Positions 22,475-34,470 of a stretch of DNA of 64,000 nt are shown piece after piece. The notes beneath the pieces are model-generated. The model was not told the origin of the DNA. It did not search any database and was given only the letters and a program-made list of their open reading frames with translations. The number at the start of each line of letters is the position of its first letter. The stretch's first letter is position 1. The DNA lies in assembly GCF_008728515.1 (NCBI RefSeq), contig NC_044991.1, positions 42,612,968-42,676,967 on the forward strand, read 5' to 3'. The DNA comes from Papio anubis (lineage: Eukaryota; Chordata; Mammalia; Primates; Cercopithecidae). The position numbers and the translations under genes are program-made.

Positions 22475-22830
22475 AAATGCACCCTCTGCACTGACTCAGA
22501 ATGCTAACCTCTCCCAGGTCTTTGTGCCTTTGCATAGGGTACTGATATCCCTATCCTACTTTCTCACATGTCAAACTCCTATTCCTCCTTCAAAACACCT
22601 TCTGTAAAATTTGTCTGATATTCCTGCCCCCTCTCCCTTGCCCAGATCAGAGTTAAGTAAGTTTTCTCCAAGTTTCTACAGCACTCTGTATACATCTTTA
22701 ACACACATTTCCTAGCACATAATTCTTGGTTCTGGCAACTCTCCTCCTGACCACACAACTCTCCATAAAAATTATGCCCTGTTCATCATCCTAATGATCT
22801 CAATGGCTGGCATATATGAGGGGCCTTTCT
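22475..22830 (+). repeat. L2 LINE 3' region, sense
   Basis: 'ctttgtgcctttgcatagggtactgatatccc', 'caaactcctattcctccttcaaaacacc', 'cctgccccctctccc' and 'ctacagcactctgtatacatc' follow the L2 end-of-ORF2/3'UTR order. The terminal gaatgaatg is not preserved. Confidence 0.55.
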
Positions 22831-22971
22831 ATCTCTGGTTCTCCAGTGTGTCAAGGTGAAAGAAGTTGAACTCAAGTGAGGAAATAAGGCAAAAATTCAG
22901 ATAATAAAAATAAAATACAGAATGTTTCTGCAGTTCAGATTCCACTTCTTATATTTATATTAGTGTGTCTG

Positions 22972-23429
22972 TGTCAGGCCTCCGAGTCCAAGCGAAGCCA
23001 TCATACCCTCAGCAACCTGCACGTATACATCCAGATGGCCTGAAGCACTGAAGATCCATAGAAGTGAAAACAGCTTAACTGATGACATTCCACCATTGTG
23101 ATTTGTTTCTGCCCCACTCTAACTGATCGATGTACTTTGTACTTTCCCCCACCCTTAAGAAGGTTTTTTATAATCTCCCCTACACTTACGAAGTTTCTTT
23201 GTAATTCTCCCTGCCCCTGAGAATGTACTTGGTGAGCTTTACCCCTGCCCCCAAAATATTGCTCTTAACTTCACCACCTCTCCCAAAACCTATAGGAACC
23301 AATGATAATCCCATCACCCTTTGCTGACTCCTTTTTTGGACTCAGCCCGCCTGCACCCAGTTGAAATAAACAGCCATGTTGCTCACACAAAGCCTGTTTG
23401 GTGATCTCTTCATACGAACACGTGAAACA
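22972..23429 (+). mobile_element. Solo LTR7 (HERV-H LTR)
   Basis: Starts TGtcaggcctccgag and ends cacgtgaaaCA, with a perfect 5-bp target-site duplication gtctg at 22967-22971 and 23430-23434. The internal wording ('cctgcacgtatacatccagatggcctgaag', 'gatgacattccaccattgtgatttg', 'cagcccgcctgcacccag') is that of LTR7, the HERV-H long terminal repeat. A polyadenylation signal aataaa lies at about 23366, and 'aacctataggaacc' upstream is a weak TATA-like site. No internal retroviral sequence flanks it, so it is a solo LTR left by LTR-LTR recombination. LTR7 copies are known to drive transcription in primate pluripotent cells; activity of this copy is unknown. Confidence 0.93.
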
Positions 23430-23846
23430 GTCTGTATGTATGTGAAATATGTAGAGTTACAGGTGGACTGAACCTGACTTGCCTAAATATGCCATAGAAT
23501 AGCAGTTAAGAGCACATACTCTAGCACCAACCTAACTCGGTGTTAACTCTAGGTCAATGAATAAATCTCAATACATATTTAAAAGTATTTTAAAGTAACT
23601 AAAAATTAAACTAAAACTTCTCAATTTTTTTTTATGATGCCATAAAAGCAGGGACAAAACTGCTTTTAGGGAACTTTCTAACCTTTAATGCCTATTTTAG
23701 AAAAAAAGAAAGATCTAAAGTCAGCTACCTAAGCTTCTACTTTAGAAAACAAGAGAATAAAGAGTAAATTAAATCTGAAATAACCTGGAAAAAAAGAGAC
23801 ACTAAAAATTAGAGCAGAAATCAATGTAATTAAAAATAGAAAGTTA

Positions 23847-26800
23847 GAGAGGAGGGGTGACAGTGTTCCAAGATGGCCAAATAGGAACAACTCGTCTACC
23901 GCTCCCAGTGTGAGTGACGCAGAAGACGAGTGATTTTTGCATTTCCAACTGAGATACCAGGTTCATCTCACTAGGGCTTGTCAGACAGTGTGTGCAGGAC
24001 AGTGGGTGCAGCCCACAGAGCATGAGCCGAAGCAGGGCGAGGCATCACTTCACCTGGGAAGCACAAGGGGTTGGAGAATTCCCGTTCCTAGCCAAGGGAA
24101 GCCATGACAGACGGCACCTGGAAAATTGGGTCACTCTCATCCTAATACTGCGCTTTTCCAACGGTCTTAGCAAACAGCACACCAGGAGATTATATCTCGC
24201 GCCTGACTCCTAGGGTCCCATGCCCATGGAGCCTTGCTCATTGCTAGCACAGCAGTCTGAGATCTAACTGCAAGGCAGCAGCGAGGCTGCGGGAGGGGCA
24301 CCCACCATTGCTGAGGCTTGAGTAGGTAAACAAAGTGGCCCGGAAGCTTGAACTGGGTGGAGTCCAACGCAGCTCAAGGAGGCCTGCCTGCCTCTGTAGA
24401 CTCCACCTCTGGTGGCAGGGCATAGCTGAACAAAAGGCAGCAGAAACTTCTGCAGACTTAAATGTCCCTGTCTGACAGCTTTGAAGAGAGTAGTGGTTCT
24501 CCCAGGATGGAGTTTGAGATCTGAAAACGGACAGGAGTTGGTTTTTTTAAAAGATCAACAACATTGATAGACCGCTAGCAAGACTAATAAAGAAGAAAAG
24601 AGAGAAGAATCAAGTAGATGCAATAAAAAATGATAAAGGGGATATCACCACCAACCCCACAGAAATACAAACTACCATCAGAGAATACTATAAACACGCT
24701 ACGCAAATAAACTAGAAAATCTAGAAGAAATGAATAAATTCCCGGACACATACACCCTCCCAAGACTAAATCAGGAAGAAGTTGAATCCATGAATAGACC
24801 AATAACAGGCTCTGAAATTGAGGCAATGATTAATAGCCTACCACCCAAAAAAAGTCCAGGACCAGATGGATTCATAGTCAAATTCTACCAGAGGTATGAA
24901 GAGGAGCTGGTACCATTCCTTCTGAAACTATTCCAATCAATAGAAAAAGAGGGAATCCTCCCTAACTCATTTTAGGAGGCCAGCATCATCCTGATACCAA
25001 AGCCTGGCAGAGACACAACAAAAAAAGAGAATTTTAGACCAATATCCCTGATGAACATCGATGCAAAAATCCTCAATAAAATACTGGTGAGCCGAATCCA
25101 GCAGCACATCAAAAAGCTTATCCACCATGATCAAGTGGGCTTCATCCCTGGGATGCAAGGCTGGTTCAACACACACAAATCAATAAACATAATCCATCAT
25201 ATAAACAGAACCAAAGACAAAAGCCACATGATTATCTCAATAGACGCAGAAAAGGCATTTGACAAAATTCAGCAGCCCTTCCTGCTAAAAACTCTCAATA
25301 AATTCGGTATTGATGGAATGTATCTCAAAATAATAAGAGCTATTTATGACAAACCCACAGTCAATATAATATTGAATGGGCAAAAACTGGAAGCATTCCC
25401 TTTGAAAACTGGCACAAGACAGGGATGCCCTCTCTTACCACACCTATTCAACATAGTGTTGGACATTCTGACCAGGGCAATCAGGCAGGAGAAAGAAATA
25501 AATCATATTCAATTATGAAAAGAGGAAGTCAAATCGTCCCTGTTTGCAGACGACACGATTATATATTTAGAAAACCCCATTGTCCTAGCCCAAAATCTCC
25601 TTAAGCTGATACACAACTTCAGCAAAGTCTCAGGATACAAAATCAATGTGCAAAAATCACAAGCATTCTCATACACCAATAACAGACAGAGAGCCAAATC
25701 ATGAGTGAACCCCCATTCACAATTGCTTCAAAGAGAATAAAATACCTAGGAATCCAACTTACAAGGGATTTGAAGGATCTCTTCAAGGAGAACTACAAAC
25801 CACTGCTTGACAAGATAAAAGAGGACACAAACAAATGGAAGAACATTCCATGCTCATGGATAGGAAGAATCAATATCATAAAATGGTCATACTGCCCAAA
25901 GTAATTTACAGATTCTATGCCATACCCATCAAGCTACCAATGATTTTCTTCACAGAATTGAAAAAAACTACTTTAAAGTTCACATGGAACCAAAAAAGAG
26001 CCTGCATTGCCAAGACAATCCTAAGCCAAAAGAACAAAGCTGGAGGCATCATGCTACCTGACTTCAAACTATACTACAAGGCTACAGTAACCAAAACAGC
26101 ATGGTACTGGTACCAAAACAGAGATATAGACCAATGGAACAGAACAGAGCCCTCAGAAATAATACCACACATCTATAACCATCCGATGTTTGACAAACCT
26201 GACAAAAACAAGAAATGGGGAAAGGATTCCCTTTTGAATAAATAGTGCGGGGAAAACTGGCTAGCGATACATAGAAAGCTGAAACTGGATCCTTCTTCAC
26301 ACCTTATACAAAAATTAATTCAAGATGGATTAAAGAGTTAAATGTTAGACCTAAAACTATAAAAACCCTAGAAGAAAACCTAGGCCATACCATTCAGGAC
26401 ATAGGCATGGGCGAGGACTTCATGTCTAAAACACCAGAAGCAATGGCAATAAAAGCCAAAATTGACAAATGGGATCTAATTAAACTAAAGAGCTTCTGCA
26501 CAGCAAAAGAAACTACCATCAGAGTGAACAGGCAACCTATAGAATGGGAGAAAATGTTTGCAATCTAGTCATCTGACAAAGGTCTAATATCCAGAATCTA
26601 CAAAGAACTTAAACAAATTTACAAGAAAATATCAAACAATCACATCAAAAAGTGGGCGAAGGATATGAACAGACACTTCTCAAAAGAAGACATTTATGCA
26701 GCCAACAGACAAACGAAAAAATGCTCATCATTACTGGCCATCAGATAAATGCAAATCTAAATCACAATGAGATACCATCTCACACCAGTTAGAATGGCGA

Positions 26801-27494
26801 TCATTAAAAAGTCAGGAAACAACAGGTGCTGAAGAGGATGTTGAGAAATAGGAACCCTTTTACACTGTTGGTGGGACTGTAAACTAGTTCAGCCATTGTG
26901 GAAGACAGTGTGGCAATTCCTCAAGGATCTAGAACTAGAAATACCATTTGACCCAGCAATCCCATGACTGGGTATATACCCAAAGGATTATAAATCATGC
27001 TGCTATAAAGGCACATGCACACATATGTTTATTGCGGCGCTATTCACAATAGCAAAGACTTGGAACCAACCCAAATGTACATAAATGATAGCCTGGATTA
27101 AGAAAATGTGGCACATATTCACCATGGAATACTATGCAGCCATAAAAAAGGATAGTTCATATCCTTTGTAGGGACATGGATGAAGCGGGAAACTGTCATT
27201 CTGAGAAAACTATCGCAAGGACAGAAAACCAAACACTGCATATTCTCAGTCATAGGTGGGAACTGAACAATGAGAACACTTGGACACAGGAAGGGGAACA
27301 TCACACACCAGAGTCTGTGGTGGGGTGGAAAGAGTGGAGAGGGATAGCATTAGGAGATATACCTAATGTAAATGACGAATTAATGGGTGCAGCACACCAA
27401 CATGGCACATGTATACATACGTAACAAACCTGCACGTTGTGCACATGTGCCCTAGAACTTAAAGTATAATAATAAATTAAAAAAATAAAAAAAT
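23847..27494 (+). mobile_element. L1PA with 5' end, large internal deletion and 3' end
   Basis: A primate-specific L1 with a 15-bp perfect target-site duplication aaaaatagaaagtta at 23832-23846 and 27495-27509. The first ~690 bp are L1PA 5'UTR ('gggtgacagtgttccaagatggcc' onward), including the YY1-like aagatggcc near the start. At about 24532 the 5'UTR jumps to ORF2 ('gagttggtttttttaaaagatcaac'). This removes the rest of the 5'UTR, all of ORF1 and the endonuclease part of ORF2, roughly 2.4 kb compared with a ~6-kb family length. It ends with a 3'UTR and an A-rich (aaaataaaa) tail. Confidence 0.92.
24610..27290 (+). pseudogene. L1 ORF2 pseudogene, endonuclease domain missing
   Basis: Decayed ORF2 coding from just before the RT domain to the C-terminus. 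Open pieces: 24730-24975 (N-terminal to RT, with PPKKSPGPDGFIVKFYQRY), 25051-25518 (RT core with ISIDAEKAFDKI carrying the first catalytic Asp, and RQGCPL), 25701-25904 and 25835-26245. The frame with FADDTI (about 25545) follows a stop at 25516-25518. The C-terminal part is out of frame in places. It cannot make a functional reverse transcriptase: there are multiple stops, no endonuclease and no ORF1. Confidence 0.85.
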
Positions 27495-28174
27495 AAAAAT
27501 AGAAAGTTAATAGAGAAAATCAGTGAAACCAAAAACTGGTTATTTGAAGAGCTCAGCAAAAGTGGTAAGTCTTTTGCCAGGCTAACCAAGAAAAAATAAA
27601 GAATAAATTACTAATATTATACATGAAAGAGGAACATTATTACAGATCTCACAGACCTTAAAGGATAACAAAAGAATAATATGAAAAACTCTACACCCAC
27701 AAATTTGACAACTTAGATGAAAGGGACTGAAAATGGACTTAGATGTTATGGACAACTTAGATGAAATGGACTTGAAAAACACACTCTGCCAAAATTCACA
27801 CAAGAAGAAATAATTAATGTGAATAGGCCTATATCTATTAAGAAACTGAATCAATAATTAATAACCTTCCAAAACAGAAAGCACCAGGTCCACATGGGTT
27901 TGCTAGTGAATTCTACAAAACACTTAAGGAAGAAATTATACCAGTTGTCTACAATCTCTTTCAGAAGATGGAAGCAGAGGGAATACTTCCTAACTTATTC
28001 TATGAAGCAAGAATTATCCTAATATCAAACCCAGAAAGAAAAATTACAAGAAAAGAAAACTACACACTACTATTTCTTATAAACATCTATGTAAAAATCC
28101 TAAACAAATATTAGCAAATTGAGTCCAATAATGTATTTACAAATTATACACCACAACTGAGTAGAATTTATCCC

Positions 28175-28228
28175 AAATATTCACAAATGATTCAATATTC
28201 AAAATATTCACAAATGATTCAATATTCA
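28175..28228. repeat. 27-bp perfect tandem duplication in the L1M remnant
   Basis: Two adjacent identical copies of a 27-bp unit beginning aaatattcacaaatg (28175-28201 and 28202-28228), inside decayed L1 ORF2. A single unit fits L1, so the duplication is secondary. Confidence 0.9.
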
Positions 28229-29329
28229 AAAGTAAATTATTGTAATCTATTAAATAAAAGTCACATGGTTAATTAGTAGAGACAGAAAAAGCATTTGACA
28301 AAATTCAACAGGCATTCATGATATTTTTAAAAAGGCTTCATTAAACTAGGAATAGAAGGGAACATCAGACCTTGATAAAGTATATTAACTCCTGTGCAAG
28401 GAGCTGGGAACCCATGTCCATTGCTCCATTTCCTACTCTGCAGGAAACCCTAGGTGACTCTGCAGCAGTCATTGTGGCTCTGTGACCTGCAGGTACTGGG
28501 AAGATGCTGGGAAATGTTTATATGATGCTTGAAACAACAGCGTTTTGACTTGTAGGACAGGATGCATATTTGGGTTTTCATAGTGGCTTAAAAGTTAAGA
28601 GATATCCTAGTCATTTCTGCCAGTGGGAATGCACACATGGACACCAGCAATTCTGCTCAACCCTGCACTGCCATTGCCTTTGGTGTGAGTGCAAACACAG
28701 ACAATGGCAACCCCATCCCCAACTGTGCTCTACTAGTGGTGCAAGGGCATGCAAGAATGCTGCAAACTAGCTTCTGCCAGCAACCTGCCCCAGGCAATGC
28801 ATGTGCACCCCTCTGCAACACCACAGCTCCTAGCATGCGTAAGTGAGCAGGGATCCCACTGCCACTGCCCCAGTGAAGTGCTTTGGTTAGCACCTCCCAC
28901 AGGAATGTTGTAAAGAGTAGACTGGAAACACGCTGGCCCTTCTAGTGCAGCTGTTTTCTAACCTCAAGGGGTCAGAGAACAAATGTAGGGACCTGGTACC
29001 AGCACCCAAGAGTTAAAGCACTCAGACCAGGAGTGCTGTGCTGAGCCTTGGCCCCTTAAAATCTTCCAGAAATCAACCCAGTTGACTGAACCCACCTTAT
29101 ACCACAATCAAACCCCCAAGGGCATCAGAGAATATAAAATTAAAAAACCTCATCCAAAAGACAGAAATTTCAAAGAATTAAGGAAAATAAGCCCACACAC
29201 ATGAGAAAGAACCAGTGCAAGAACTCTGGTAACTCAAAAAGCCAGAGTATCTTCCTTACCTCCAAATGACTGCACTAGTTCCTAAGCAAAGTTTCTTAAC
29301 AAGGCTGAAATGAGTGAGATAATAGAAAT

Positions 29330-30060
29330 AAAATTCAGAATATAGATAGAAATAAAAATAATTGATATACAGGAGAAAGTCAAAACCCAATCCAAGGAAT
29401 CAAGCAATATAGTAAAATGATATATGAGATAAAAGATGTAATAGACATTTTAAGAAACAACCAAACTGATCTGATAGAGCTGACAAACTCACCTCAAGAA
29501 TTTCAGAATACAATCACAAACATTAACAACAGAATCAACCAAGCTGAGGAAAGAATCTCAGAGCTCGAAGACCAGTTCTCTAAACTAATTCAGTCAGACA
29601 AAAATAAAGAAAAATAAACAAAACTTCCAAGAAATATGGGATTATGTAAAGTGACCCAATGTATGACTCATTGTCAGATCTGAAAGAGAGGAAGCGAGAG
29701 CAAGCAACTTGAAAAACATATTTAAAGATATCCTCCATGAAAATCTCCCCAACCTCACTAGAAACACAAACATTCAAATTCAGGAAATTGAGAGAATCCT
29801 TGCATGATACGGTACGAGAAGACTCTCCCCAAAACGCCATTCAACAGATTCTCTGAGGTCGGAATAAAAGAAAAACAGTTAAAGGTAGCTAGAGAGAAGG
29901 GGTAGGTCACATACAAAGAGAACCCCATCAGGCTAACAGTGGACCTTTCATCAAAAACCCCACAAGCCAGAAGAATGCTATATTCAGCATTCTTAAGGAA
30001 AATAAATTCCAACCAAGAATTCCATATCCAGCCAAACAAAGCTTCATAATGAAGAAGTAA
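29330..30060 (+). pseudogene. L1 ORF1 pseudogene (RNA-binding protein)
   Basis: ORF1 remnant. Residues around 29500-29620 give NNRINQAEERISELEDQ, the conserved end of the ORF1p coiled coil, in an open frame of 66 codons (29417-29617). The following RRM and C-terminal domain text (29690-30060, for example 'gcaggctaacagtgg'-like and 'attccatatccagcc') is frameshifted. ORF1p is the trimeric RNA chaperone of the L1 RNP; this copy is dead. Confidence 0.7.
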
Positions 30061-30249
30061 GATTCTTTTCAGACAAGAAAATGCTAAGGGAATTTGTTAC
30101 CACTAGACCCACCTTACAACAGGTCCTGAAGGGGGTGCTAAATATGGAAAAGAAAGACCAATAGCAACCACCTGAAACATATTTAAGTACATAGACCATT
30201 GACGCTATAAAGCAATACAAACAAGTCTGCATAATAACCAGCTAACAAC

Positions 30250-33235
30250 ATGATGTCAGGATCAAATCTGCATATATCAGTATTAACCCTGAATGTAAAT
30301 AGGCTAAATGCCCCAATTAAAAGGTACAGCGTGGCAAGTCAAATAAAGAAGCATGACCCAGTGGCTGCAGGTGGTGGCTTATGCCTGCAATCCCAACACT
30401 TTGGGAGGCTGAGGTGGGTGGATCACTTGAGATCAGGAGTTCAAGACCAGCCTGGCCAACATGGTGAAACCCCATCTCTACTGAAAATACAATAATTAGT
30501 TGGGCATGGTGGCAGGTGCCTGTAATCCAGCTACTCGGGAGGCTGAGTCAGGAGAATCACTTGAACCTGGGAGGCAGAGTGTGCAGTGAGCCGAGATTTC
30601 ACCATTGCACTCCAGCCTGGGTGACAAGGGTGAAACTCCATCAAAAAAGAAAAAAAAAAAAAAAAAAAAAAAAGCATGACCCAACTGCATGCTGTCTTCA
30701 AGAGACCCATCTCACATGCAATGACGCCCACAGGCTCAAAGTAAAGGGATGAAGAAAAATTCACTAAGCAAATGGAAAACAGAAAAAAAGGAAGGGTTGT
30801 TATTTGAATTTTAGAAAAAACAGACTTTAAACCAACAACAATCAAAAAAGACAAAGAAGGGCATTACATTATAATAAATAGCTAACAGCAATTCAACAAG
30901 AATACCTAACATCCTAAATATATATGCACCCAACACAGGATCATCCAGATTCATAAAGCAAGTTCTTAAAGACCTATGGAGAGACATAGATAACCACACA
31001 ATAAGAGTAGGAGACTTCCACATCCCACTGACAGTAGTAGACAGATCATTGAGGCAAAAAACTAACAAAGATATTCGGGACCTGAACTTGACACTTGACC
31101 AATGGACCTAAGAGACATCTACAGAACTCTCCACCACAAAACAACAGAATATACAGTCTTCTAATCTGCACACGGCACATATTCTAAAATCAATCACAAA
31201 ATTAACCATAAAACAATCCTCAGCAAATTCAAAAAATTAAAATCATACCAAACACACTCTTGGGCTACAACACAATAAAAATAGAAATCAATACTAATAA
31301 AATTGCTCAAAATCACACAACTACATGGAAATTAAACAACATGGTCCTGAATGACTTCTGGGTAAACAATAAAATGAAATTAAGGCAGAAATTAAGAAAC
31401 TCTTTGAAACTAATGGGAACAAAGATACAATATACCAGAATCTCTGGGACACAGCTAAAGCAGTGTCAAGAGGAAATTTTATGGTGCTAAATGGCCACAT
31501 CAAAAAGTTAGAAAGATCTCAAATTAACAACCTAATATCACACCTAGAGGAGCTAGAGAAAGAACAAACAAACCCCAAAGCTAGTAGATGACAAGAAATA
31601 ACCAAAATCAGAGTTGAACTGAAGGAAACCGAGATACAAAAAAACATAGAAAAGAATCCAGGAGTTGGTTCTTTGACAGAATAAATAAGATTGATAGGAC
31701 ACTAGCTAGACTAATAAAAAAAGAGAGAAGATTCAAATAAACAAAATCAGAAATGACAAAGGGGACATTACCACCTACCCCGCAGGAATACAAAAAATCC
31801 TCAGAGATGACTACAAACACCTCTATGCACACAAAGGAGAAAACCTAGAAGAAATTGACAAATTTTTAAAAACATACAACCTCCCAAGATGGAACCAAGA
31901 AGAAACTGAAACTCTGAATGGACTAATAATGTCTTCTGAAATTGAATCAGTAATATAAAGCTTACCAACCAGAAAAAGTCCAGGATCAGACAAATTCACA
32001 GACAGTTCTACCAAGTGTATAAAGAAGAGCTTGTACCATTCATACTGGAATTACTCCAAAAAGTTGGGGGAAAGACTCCTCACTAACTCATTCTATTAGG
32101 CTGACATTATCCTGATACCTAAACCTAGCAGAGACACAACTGAAAAAAGAAAAAAAAAATCAGATCAATATCCTTGATGAACATAGGTATAAAAATTCTC
32201 AATAAAATACTAGCAAATTGAATCCAGTAGCACATCAAAAAACTAACTCACCATGATAAAGTAGACTTTGACCCTATGGTGCAAGGTTGGTTCATCATGC
32301 ACAAATCAATATATATGATTCATTACGTAAGCAGAACTAAAAACAAAAACCACATGGTTGTCTCAATAGATGCTAGAAAAGGCTTTTGATAAATTCAACA
32401 TTCCTTCATCTTAAGAATCCTCAACAAACTGGGCATTGAAAATAATAAGAACCATTTAAGACAAACCAACAGCCAACATCATATCAAATAGGCAAAAGCT
32501 GGAAGCATTCCCCTGGAGAACCAGAACAAGAAAAGGATGCCCACTCTGACCACTCCTATTCAACATAGTACTGAAACTCCTAGTCAGAGCAATCAGACAA
32601 GAGAAAGAAACAAAAGAGCATCCAAATAGGAAGAGAAGAAATCAAGCTATTCCTGTTTGCAAATGATATGACTCTATACCTAGAAAATTCCATAGTCTCT
32701 GCCCAAAAGCTCCTACATCTGATAATCAACTTCAGCAAAGTTTTAAGATACAAAGTCAATGTACAACAATCAGTAGCATTTCTATATACCAACAATGTGC
32801 AAGCAAAGATTCAAATAAAAAATGCAATCCCATTCATAAGAGCCACAAAAAGAATAAAATACCTAGGAATACAGCTAACCAGAAAGGTGAAAGGTCTCTA
32901 CAAGGAGAATTAGAAAACACTCCTCAAAGAAATCAGAGACAACACAAACAAATGGAAAAACATTCCATGCTCATGGATAGGAAGAAGCAATGTTGTTAAA
33001 ACAACCATACTTCCTAAAGCAATCTACCAATTCAATGCTATTCCTATCAAACTACCAATGACATTCTTCACAGAATCAGAAAAAAACTATTTTAAAATTT
33101 ATATTAAACCAAAAAAGAGCCCAAATAGAGGCACTCTTAAGCAAAAAGAACAAAGCTGGAGACATCACATTATTTGATGTAAAAGTATACTACAAAGATA
33201 CAGTAACCAAAATAGCATGGTACATTTATCATTTG
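30250..33235 (+). pseudogene. L1 ORF2 pseudogene, truncated before its C-terminus
   Basis: Begins with the ORF2 N-terminus wording ISVLTLNVNRLNAPIKRYS at 30275-30330 (endonuclease start). It is broken by the Alu at 30361, then resumes at 30684 ('ctgcatgctgtcttcaagagaccc', the ICCLQETHL region of the endonuclease). RT-region text follows to 33235 with many stops, for example the frame at 32668-32913. It cannot be translated as one protein. Confidence 0.75.
30361..30671 (+). mobile_element. Alu SINE (AluS-like) inside L1 ORF2
   Basis: Dimeric Alu 'gtggctgcaggtggtggcttatgcc' with both arms and a 3' tail of A. The target-site duplication aagcatgaccca occurs at 30349-30360 and 30672-30683 and is L1 ORF2 sequence, so the Alu postdates the L1. 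Some right-arm bases are missing (for example 'gtaatccagctactcgggagg'). Confidence 0.92.
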
Positions 33236-34470
33236 TGATAAAAATAAATTAAAAATAATTATTTATATTAACATAGAAAAAAATTCTAAAATAAATAAAA
33301 TAAATCAATCAAAATGTTAACAGTAGTTATCTTCAGAGTGTGGACATATTGGTATTGTTTTTTGTATTTTATGAGTTGTCTACAATGATACATATTTTTT
33401 GTGCTAATAAATACATTTCTTCAAATACAACAGGGACCAAGAAAGGGTCAAGGATGAAACTATAGCTTTAAAAGTGCGCAGAAATTTGAGAAATTAATCT
33501 TTTGGCAAAATGATCACTTAACAGAAGATTTTGGCAAACCTACAATATTTGCAAGATGACTCTGTGAAGTCTGTGAGGAACAAGCCAATTGCTTCTGAGG
33601 AAAAAGCTTTCTTGCATATGCTCATAGGTTATAAGACTTCAGATATGTAGACCATTGCAATGCATGTCCCTGGAAGCATGTCTACAAGCCAGCACCAAGA
33701 ATGTGCTGTTAAGGATAGTGATATGCTCATGGCATGCCATGAAGGTACTTTCTACAGAGTAATCTGCCCACCCATGTATAGGTTATGAGACTTACTTAAC
33801 ATAGATTGGCCAAAAGTTTTCATGTAGATGGATTTGAGGTTTTAGCAACATTTTCTGGATTTTGGAAATGCATTAATTAACCCCCCAACATCTGACCAAA
33901 GGTCCGTGGAGAGACAACACTAACAAAGAAAACACAGAGCCCCAACATAATGTGCCTAGGAAATTAAACAACTAAGTAATGAACCAGGCTGATTCTGATT
34001 TTTATACACTCCTGAAAAAAGCACTTCTCTCAAATATATTTTTATTTTAGAAAAGCTAAAACAGAGGCCATGGCTTTATATGTCTTAATCATCCTTTTAC
34101 ATCAGGCATTAATTAAGACCTGCAAGGCTTTTTGTCCCTTTGGGGAATAAAGAGGTATCATAAACAGGAAGAAAAGCCTCTCAGTGGAGACTCATGCAGA
34201 CGTACCTCTCACTGCCAATAGTCCAGGGTGATTCAAACCAAAAATAGTTGATTAAGGCAGACATTCTAGGACAGGAAACCCATAACCGAAACACTAATCA
34301 GAACACAAATTGCATCTCTAATGAGGCATTGATTTTTAATCAGCCAATGTGTTGAATGTAAAGATGCGCCGGGTGGTTCTATCAATTGAAACCCTGGGTT
34401 AGGGCAATTTGTGATTAGTGCAGAGAAGGCAGAAGGACAGAGAAATAACTAGGCGATATGTAGAATTTTA
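33236..34470. other. Unique-looking non-coding DNA
   Basis: Starts AT-rich right after the truncated L1. No gene or repeat family was recognised. This is one of the longer repeat-free parts of the window. Confidence 0.5.

Larger units (their letters stand above)
23638..28390 (+). mobile_element. Old L1 (L1M type) ORF2, host of a younger L1
   Basis: Old sense L1 ORF2 in two pieces. The left piece, 23638-23846, includes 'actgcttttagggaactttctaacctttaatgcctatttt' and 'aaattagagcagaaatcaatg'. The right piece, 27495-28390, includes 'gaaaatcagtgaaaccaaaaactggttatttgaag', 'ccaggtccacatgggtttgc' and 'gaaaaagcatttgacaaaattcaacaggc'. The reading continues across the younger L1, whose target-site duplication is L1M sequence. 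A 27-bp tandem duplication lies at 28175-28228. No 5' or 3' end is visible. Confidence 0.8.
28391..33235 (+). mobile_element. L1 (L1PB/old L1PA type) with 5' part, 3' truncated
   Basis: The order 5'UTR-like region (28391-29330), ORF1 remnant, inter-ORF spacer and ORF2 is preserved in sense orientation. It stops abruptly at 33235 in ORF2 ('cagtaaccaaaatagcatggtac'). About 1.2 kb of ORF2 C-terminus and the 3'UTR plus poly(A) are missing. An Alu interrupts it at 30361. The L1M on its left does not resume on its right, so a deletion at or beyond the right edge is likely. Confidence 0.8.

Noticed and set aside
24167..24367. Minus-strand frame in L1 5'UTR as an antisense L1 protein (ORF0)
   Set aside because: ORF0 lies antisense in the first part of the L1 5'UTR, but this 66-codon frame is placed further in and lacks any match I could confirm.
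25051..25518. 155-codon open frame as a host gene
   Set aside because: It is the L1 reverse-transcriptase core (AEKAFDKI, RQGCPL) inside a bounded L1PA insertion and ends at a premature stop.
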